Assembly: GCA_038093975.1 (NCBI GenBank)
Contig: JBBPTG010000004.1
Coordinates: 744,001-808,000, forward strand
Origin: Chalciporus piperatus
Taxonomy: Eukaryota; Basidiomycota; Agaricomycetes; Boletales; Boletaceae
DNA length: 64,000 nt
Reading direction: 5' to 3'
A model generated the notes under the pieces. That model worked only from the letters and a program-made list of their open reading frames with translations, was not told the origin of the DNA and ran no database searches. The translations under genes were made by a program, and so were the position numbers. Of the stretch, positions 57,042 to 64,000 are shown piece by piece (the stretch's first letter is position 1; each line of letters begins with the position of its first letter).

Positions 57042-57966
57042 ATGCCTGACTCCCGTGAAGATTCTGTTTACCTCGCCAAGCTCGCTGAGCAAGCCGAGCG
57101 CTATGAAGGCAAGTCATCTAGGGCGTATTTTGGATCACGTGCATCGTTGTTAATCATGTGCCACAGAGATGGTCGAGAACATGAAGCGTGTCGCTTCTTC
57201 CGACCAGGAGCTCACCGTCGAGGAGCGCAACCTCTTGTCCGTCGCATACAAGAATGTCATTGGTGCCCGCCGTGCATCCTGGCGCATAGTTTCGTCGATT
57301 GAGCAGAAGGAGGAGTCCAAGGGCAACGAGGCTCAGGTTGCCATGATCAAGAGCTACAGGGAAAAGATCGAGAGTGAGCTTGCCAAGATTTGCGAGGACA
57401 TCCTCGACGTCCTTGACAAGCACCTCATCCCTTCGGCTGCCTCTGGCGAGTCCAAGGTCTTCTACCACAAGATGTACGTCTTTTTTCGGTTGCCTTGCAA
57501 CCCTGTTGACGAGGCGCTTGTAGGATGGGTGACTACCACCGTTACCTCGCCGAGTTCGCAACCGGCGACAAGCGCAAGGACAGCGCTGACAAGTCTCTCG
57601 CTGCATACAAGGATGCTTCAGACGTTGCCGTTACCGAACTTCCACCAACACACCCTATCCGTCTCGGTCTCGCATTGAACTTCTCCGTATTCTACTACGA
57701 GATCCTCAACAGCCCCGACCGGGCATGCCACCTTGCCAAGCAAGCATTCGACGATGCTATTGCTGAGCTTGACACCCTCTCAGAAGAGTCATACAAAGAT
57801 TCGACACTCATCATGCAACTATTACGGGACAACCTCACCCTCTGGACGTCAGATATGCAAGATGCTGGTACGTTCATGTTTGCTTAATCTCCATAGTGAC
57901 GCGATTCTCAACGGTTCGACAGACAAGGTAGAGAAGGATGAGGCTGAGAATGCTGGCGATGATTAG
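57042..57966 (+). CDS. BMH1: 14-3-3 protein
   Basis: Four exons (57042-57108, 57167-57473, 57524-57867, 57923-57966) give 253 residues. Signatures are [16 protein letters not shown] near the start, [20 protein letters not shown] (the first 14-3-3 signature), [17 protein letters not shown], and [23 protein letters not shown] (the second signature); the acidic C-terminal tail is short ([12 protein letters not shown]). The protein dimerises and binds phosphoserine/threonine clients in many pathways; it is cytosolic and nuclear. Exon 1 ends at a GC donor (GAAG/GCAAGT), needed to keep the frame RYE-EMVENM. A likely 5'UTR intron and a CT-rich tract upstream suggest high expression. Confidence 0.97.
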
Positions 57967-58354
57967 GCAGTGTTTTCCTCTCTTGCATCCGCGACCTTGC
58001 GCATATTAACTGTGAATATGGGCTCGTTGGATGGTTTCGGCATTACATATCATTTGCATTGTCTCACTTGTCGCATCTTTTCCCCCTTTTCATGTTCTGT
58101 TATTATACCGTGGTATGCTGCGGTGGCTCCGTTGTCTCTGTTGTCATAGAGGCGAATCAAAGAAGTTTGAAAAGACATGGTGCTGAGGGACATCCGAAGC
58201 TGAGATCTGAGAGCTCTACCAGATATGAAAAGTTTGTAGTCTCAGTTCTTTACCGTACTTTCGACTGGTGGGGCAGTCCCGAACATTATATGTTCTGAGT
58301 GGTCCACTTTGTGCTGAGCCTCAGAGTGCAATAGATTGTACGTGAACTTGAACC
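57967..58354. other. Intergenic region between 14-3-3 and BST1
   Basis: These 388 bases include the 3' region of 14-3-3 and the 5' region of BST1; both genes run rightward. A T-rich stretch lies at 58075-58110. No gene is supported. Confidence 0.5.
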
Positions 58355-61300
58355 ATGACAAGGAATGGCTTCACAATCCTCAGCCTGGTCACTTTGCTCA
58401 TAGCATATACTGTCTATCGCGCTGCCTCGGACATCCCGCGTCAAATATCACCCCAAGGATGTCGCATGTCATGGATGTCCCCCTCGTACCTTCTGCAGTC
58501 GGACTTTAACACGTCATGGATACCGCTCGCAAGCCGATACTCACTATGGCTATACCGAGAAGTTGGCTGGGAGCCTAATCAGGTGAGGTCTTGGGGTCGG
58601 TATGATGGGTTGAAGAGGGAGATAGCTAATGGGAGGTATTGCGATGCTGGTGAATGTGGTAGGCGATGGGTCTGCCCGTCCTATTCATCCCAGGAAACGC
58701 AGGGTCATCGCATCAGGTACGCTCAATAGCGTCCTCTGCTGCTAGACAATACTTCTCGTCGCCTTTCGTCGTCTCTGCTGAGTTCACGGGAGGAAACGCA
58801 AAGCCTCTCGACTTTTATGCTGGTGCGTTACCCTTCGTCTTGATCCATGCAGTTTGGTATATTGAATTGGTATATCGGTTGTCTGACACGATGATATTAC
58901 AGTGGAGTTCAACGAAGATCTCTCTGCGTTCCATGGACCGACTCTCGATTCACAGATTGCCTATACGTCCGCAGCGGTCACGTATATCCTCTCGCACTAC
59001 CCGCCCAACACCAAAATCGTCATCATGGGTCATTCTATGGGCGGTATCGTTGGCACCGCTCTTCTCCCCTCCAAAAACATCTCGGCTCTCGTCACCATGT
59101 CTACCCCGCACACGCTTCCCCCAGCCCGATTTGATGTTCGCATCGAAGAGATATACGAGCGGAACCGAAAGGTACTAAACGAGGATGAGACACCGATTCT
59201 ATCCATCTGCGGAGGTGCGACGGATATGATGATTCCTTCCGAGTCTTGTATTCTTCCGGAAGCTTCGGGTAGGGCAGTAAGTCCTTATCGCCGCACGGTG
59301 TTCACTTCTGCGCTCGAGGGGGCATGGACGGGGGTTGGACACCGTGAGATGGTGTGGTGCCATCAAGTGCGGTGGCGGGTTGCTAGGGCGGCGCTTGAAC
59401 TTGGGGCTGCCAAATCCGTGGAACACCGCGCAGGGGTACTGGATCGGTGGTTGAGAGACGGGAGCTTATTGTTGGCAGACGATGAATCTGGTGTTGGAGA
59501 GATAAGCTTTGGTGAGCGGGAGTACGAAGTGCTCCCGGAGGATATGCGTCTGGTCCTTAACCGTCCGTTGGGAAAGCGGACGTATCTCTTGCCTATACCG
59601 GGTGCTAGAGATGAGGCGGACAATGCAACATTCCTGTTGTATGTCTCTCAGGGGACTGTCGGGAACGTGTCCCCACATCACGCTTCCAAGCTGCGTGCAT
59701 CGGTCCAGCTTTGCGCGAAACATTCGACGGATGGGAGTGTCTTGTGCAAGGGAGTTGCACCGAGTTCGCTCAGGCTTCTCCCGACCCCGATCCCTGAGAT
59801 GTCGTTTCCGCTCCCAAACGAAGGATCGGATGAGAGTGAGGGGGTAGTCTTGTTCGAGGTTGATGTTCCACGCGGGACGGAAGGGTGGCTTGGGGTGAGC
59901 GTTGACGCAGGAGGAGAGGACCGTGGTTGGGTCGTAGGAGGGTTTGATCAAGCACGCGATGTCAAATTTGAGGTGGGGCTTTGGGGTATGTGCAGTTTGT
60001 ATTTCTTTGCCGAGGTTATTCCCCTCATTTTTTTTCTGCAGACTTGGTTTTCGGCGGTGTGAAGATGTCGCGAGGTGATGATGTCGCGTTGAGGACGCGC
60101 ATCGGTCTTCCGCACCTTCCGGCTACTGCCCTCCTGGTGTATCGGCTGGTACCTAAAACAGCGGAGCCTGGATCATGCACAGGTGGGTTTGCCATGAAGA
60201 AGCTTCAAGGAATCAAGCTGATGGTGTCTACAAGCGCATATATTCTCTCCGCTACTCGTTCGTAACTCAGACGTCTTTGAAGCACACTACTATCGTCTCG
60301 CCTCCAATCAACCCGTTTTCCTCCATACTCATTCATCGGCGCCATATGTTCCACCCATACGCTCTACCCCGTCTCGGGGGGTTTATCTTACCATCTACTC
60401 ACCTGGACAAAGTTGCTACGACGTCACGGAGGTACTCCTTACCGTTGACTGGCGAGCTTCGGTGGGTAGGATAGGCACTCGCTATCCGACTACGCTGGTG
60501 AGCTGGGGAGTGGGCGCCGTCTCGCTTCTTCTCTTCCATTCGTGGGGCTCGGAGGGTCAGTACCTGAGCGTTCGCGAATCCTTGGGTCTGTTTGTGAGGC
60601 ACAGGATGCCAGCTTTGATGGCAGTTGCTGGGATCGTCTCTTTGTTCCCCTTGGGTCCTGAGTATTTCCTCGGGATTGGGGATGAGTTGGGGCTCCTTCG
60701 TGCGATTTTGGCCGTGCTTATGGTCGGTATGGGTGTTGGAATGGTGTGCTTGAGTTGGTGGTTGTTGGCGGCTCTTATGTGGCCGCTTGGGATGATAGGT
60801 GGCATCTTTGCTTCAAGGTATACACTTCTCCGGCAATATTGTCGTATCGTTCAAGCTGACCCTCGCGAAGCAATAGACCTGAAGATGTTGGTGTCCGACG
60901 AAGGATGGTCGTCTCCATGGTGCTTATCTTGGCTCTCATATTCCTTTTCGTGCCGTGGCAAGTGGCATTCCTTGGATGCTGGTTCATCCAGCTTCTCAAC
61001 TGCGTCTCGAGCTCTCGACCCAAACGATACCCAGGATCCGTCCCAACATTAGCAAATACGCCCACGGAGTCTAGAACGGAAGACCTCAACAGCGCAGGCA
61101 ACGAAACTGATTCGCCATCACCCACTCCTATCCTCAAACATACGTTCACGAATTCCCATAACCAGAACACACATATATTGTTGCTTATGACGTGGCTCTT
61201 ACCGTTGACCGCACCGGTGTTGGCGGTGTGGGTGCGGACGCTGCAGACGGCGGGGTATACGACCCCATTCAATGGAGATCATAACGTGTTCAGGGTTGCA

Positions 61301-61569
61301 CCGGTGTTGCTGTTGGTGGAATATCTGGGACGTGGGCGGCCACTGGAGATGATGTGAGTGTGCTCTTCTACTTGCGTGTCTGATTTTTTTTCGCGATGGC
61401 TGATGGCTGTAGGGTGTTGGGGAGGATTCCAGTGAGGTGGGGATTCGTCGCTGTAGCTGCGATTGCGTTTTTATGTGGTGGACGGAGGGCTTATTTGGTG
61501 TATGACGTTGCCAATATCCAGATGGCGGTGGTGTTCCAGTCTCTGGGCAGATCATGGTTGTATGGTTGA
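58355..61569 (+). CDS. BST1: GPI inositol-deacylase Bst1/PGAP1
   Basis: Seven exons (58355-58582, 58663-58822, 58903-59985, 60042-60182, 60271-60817, 60877-61353, 61413-61569) give 930 residues. An N-terminal signal-anchor (ILSLVTLLIAYTVY) is followed by SWMSPSYL and YSLWLYREVGWEPNQ, then GLPVLFIPGNAGSSHQVRS. The lipase nucleophile is Ser174 in GHSMGG, after DFYAVEFNEDLSAFHG. The lumenal middle region is followed by several C-terminal hydrophobic segments (about residues 650-930). The enzyme removes the acyl chain from GPI inositol in the ER, which controls export of GPI-anchored proteins. Intron 1 (80 bases), intron 2 (80) and intron 4 (88) are longer than average. Length and domain order match fungal Bst1. 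Confidence 0.95.
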
Positions 61570-62171
61570 TTTGCTAGCACTGGACCTAGGGGGAGTTCCA
61601 AAGAGGAGAGGAGCACGAATTTGGACAATGTTATGGACTCGCGCCACACCGCATTACTAGACGTTATAGTACAATCCACTCAGTGTTAATCAAGGGATTT
61701 GGTCCGAGTGTTCGCGATGTTTGGTCATGTTTGATTTCAAGGCTGTTGGTAAACAAAGCCAAACAATGTCGTAGGTATGCAATTCAGTCCGGATCAACAT
61801 TATGACCGTGCTCAACTGACCTTGACCATTCGCATGAACTCTCAGTTTCGGGAGATTCTGCACCATTCACAACATATCGACGATCACTCGGTATGGCTTT
61901 AACTACAATCGTCACGTGACAAAATGAGGTTAATGAAAGGTACAAATTTAGCATCCGGTTTAGCGCTTTTGTGTCCCTCGATTCGGCCACGTCCACAGGT
62001 CAATGAGCAGCTGGTAAATCTCTGCAGCGCTCCGTCCACCACTTGAGCTGTCAAGGGACTTGTGTTTCGCCATAACAAGGTGCGATCGAATGCGTCAGTC
62101 GCATTCGGGTTTTGTTGACTGGATATGTGTTCGGACAGCCTATATCGCAATAAATCTCACTCTGTAACAAC
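61570..62171. other. Intergenic region between BST1 and the magnesium transporter
   Basis: These 602 bases contain no supported gene. They should include the promoter of the downstream transporter. Confidence 0.5.
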
Positions 62172-64000
62172 ATGGACTCTCCATTCAACGATCCACCATT
62201 CGCCTCAAGCTCGCCGACCTCTTTCACACCTTCTTCTCCTTCATGGCGGAGGAGTGACCTCGACACATCTAGTCAAAGGGATTCTGAGCCAACCCTACAT
62301 GCCCGGAGGTCCCCTACGCTAACGAGGTCCTTTGATCCCAACGACCCTGATGCCCGCGAAAGACAACGAACTATGGATGTCGATATGGCTCTCCATCTCT
62401 CCCGTGCACGCAGGGAAACCATCGTAGTCCCTACCTCCCCCTTCGACGGCCCTTCATCAGACTCCGAGGCTCCCTTTGGCTCCCTTTCTGCTGTTGAACA
62501 GCATGACCTCCATATTGCTCGCGGGGAGGAACATCAGGGTATTGATGGTGACGTCGCAACGCCTCTCCGCTTGAGTATTCCTCATAACCATAGAGCAAAC
62601 GAAGAGCACGATCATTCCCTTCTCGTTGCCCTTGAAGGCCAATATCACCCACCTACCCGGGAAGACACGTCATCGACCATGCAAGGCCTGCCGATGTACC
62701 AAGCCAATGGTTCTCGTTCGGTATTTGATTTTGCGGTGCTAGAGAGTTTTGCGATACTGGAAAAGGATAATCTCGGTCTTACATCGCCTGTCAGTCCACC
62801 GACAATCAGGATTCGACATCCTCGGACGAGAGACGAAGGTCGGTCGATGACTTCTCCATTGCTTGGTGAAGCTCCAAGTGACCTAGCAGGAGGCGCAACG
62901 GCTGTGCCACACCGCCTTGGCGCTCGCCAACGGAAACTCAGTGAGAGCGCACCACTTCCTCGTCCAAATAGAAGGGCCGCCCGTGGAAAGGTGGCTCTTT
63001 TCGAACGTCATGCAAACGAGCCAGCACCTGGATTCCCAGCAAGACTCATGGGCAACGGTCAACTCAGCGCGGTCCCTTCGAAGGACGATGTCTCTGCGAT
63101 CTTTCACCAATACACATCTCCACCCACGGACCCGGGGATCGGTGGAATCATGTCCCCCGGCCATGACAGACCGTATAGATTCTCGTTCTACTCCAACGCT
63201 TTATCCGCGACCATTCACGCCCGGAGCCTATGTGAACTACCAGCAGAAGGACAGTCCTTTGAGGATCTATTCAGCGGACTACCATCTTCCACTGCAAGAC
63301 AAGAGGATGCCCCCGCAGGAGTTCCTCCTCTCGTTGCTCCTATGCCAGTGCCAGTTTCACGGCAAGGTTCTTTTATTCCAAACGGACAAAGGACACCGAG
63401 CTCCGTGGGAGTCCCAGGGAGTCAGCCAAATGGTTTTTACGGACGTCCGGCGGAGAAAAGTGGGTTTGATCCTGGACGCCCTAATGGCTCGGGATCGACG
63501 TCGGGTGATAATGCTGAGGCGAATACGTGGTGGCTTGATGTACAGAGCCCCACCGATGACGAAATGAAGGTATTGAGCAAGGTAACCAATACTCTTTCCC
63601 GCAACTAAAATGACACTCAAAATCGGACCTTCGAAGGTATTTTCAATTCACCCGCTGACCACAGAAGACATCCAAATGGAGGAAGCTCGCGAGAAGATAG
63701 AACTCTTCCGGAATTACTACCTCGTTTGTTTCAGAAGCTTCGATCAAGATCCGTACAGCCCCACTTACCTTGAACCCTTGAACATGTACATCCTCGTCTT
63801 CCGCGAGGGTATCCTGTCGGTAAGTTCTTCCATTCGACGATATGTCCATCGATCTTATTCTCTCGCTCGTTGTTGTTCATCAGTTCCACTTCCGCCCAAC
63901 CCCACACCCACAGAACGTGCGTCGCCGGATAAAGCAATTGAAGGACTACATCAACGTCACCTCTGACTGGATTTCATATGCACTGATCGACGATATCACC
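62172..64000 (+). CDS. ALR1: CorA-type magnesium transporter, Alr1/Mnr2-like (partial at right edge)
   Basis: Three exons are visible (62172-63581, 63637-63819, 63884 to the window end), 570 residues so far. The long N-terminal region (about 1-320) is disordered, Ser/Pro-rich. Then RFSFYSNALSATIHARSLCE, a hallmark of the fungal Alr/Mnr2 branch, and TWWLDVQSPTDDEMKVLSK-VFSIHPLTTEDI, EKIELFRNYYLVCFRSF and NMYILVFREGILSFHF belong to the cytoplasmic CorA domain. It ends SDWISYALIDDIT, just before the expected coiled coil and the two transmembrane helices with the GMN motif, which lie beyond the edge. Alr1-type proteins import Mg2+ across the plasma membrane; Mnr2 acts at the vacuole. The branch cannot be fixed from this part. 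Confidence 0.92.

Noticed and set aside
1..64000. A single clustered immune or secondary-metabolite system
   Set aside because: The triple G-domain, TPR-HET and IRG-like genes are 27-48 kb apart with housekeeping genes between them, and no backbone synthase, NACHT protein or transposase accompanies them.

Overview
The window is nuclear DNA of a filamentous fungus, almost certainly an agaricomycete basidiomycete. About 28 protein genes are packed on both strands. Nearly all are broken by roughly 150 introns of about 45-60 bases with GT(A/G)NGT...AG borders, the nuclear standard code is used throughout, and several families are basidiomycete-type (a DUF6593-like protein, an NCYWF-motif protein, TPR-HET fusions). 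All gene models were spliced by hand from reading frame, splice consensus and family motifs. I found no rRNA, tRNA, CRISPR array or recognisable transposon.

Layout. 0.2-14.9 kb: a protein with three tandem G domains (-), a hotdog thioesterase (+), a 1,218-residue Boi/Pob1-type polarity scaffold (-), ITP pyrophosphatase (+), a DHX33-type DEAH helicase (+), an NCYWF protein (-) and a second copy of the thioesterase (+). 15.5-28.4 kb: TTC27-like TPR protein (+), DUF6593-like protein (-), EMC6 (-), aspartate-semialdehyde dehydrogenase (+), SMC5 with 24 exons (-) and an acidic nuclear-type protein (+). 28.4-42.6 kb: mitochondrial ribosomal protein uL13 (-), TPR-HET protein (-), thioredoxin-like membrane protein (-), Kex1 carboxypeptidase (+), gephyrin-type molybdenum cofactor enzyme (-) and a NOL11-like nucleolar protein (-). 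42.7-64 kb: CLPTM1 (+), a large low-complexity protein (+), a coiled-coil IRG-type GTPase (-), two tandem histidine phosphatases (+), a small basic/acidic protein (-), 14-3-3 (+), the GPI inositol-deacylase Bst1/PGAP1 (+) and an Alr1-type CorA magnesium transporter that runs off the right edge (+).

Most genes are core housekeeping: nucleotide clean-up, ribosome biogenesis, ER and GPI-anchor biology, Smc5/6 genome maintenance, threonine/methionine synthesis, cofactor synthesis. Mixed in are three genes of the kind used in fungal self/non-self recognition or innate-immunity-like signalling (triple G-domain protein, TPR-HET protein, IRG-like GTPase). They lie tens of kilobases apart, so no single operon-like system is claimed.

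The most unusual signals are in gene structure: four GC-AG introns fixed by reading frame, three micro-exons of 4, 7 and 11 bases, a tandem exon-intron duplication, and two paralog pairs (thioesterases, histidine phosphatases) with exon lengths conserved to the base.
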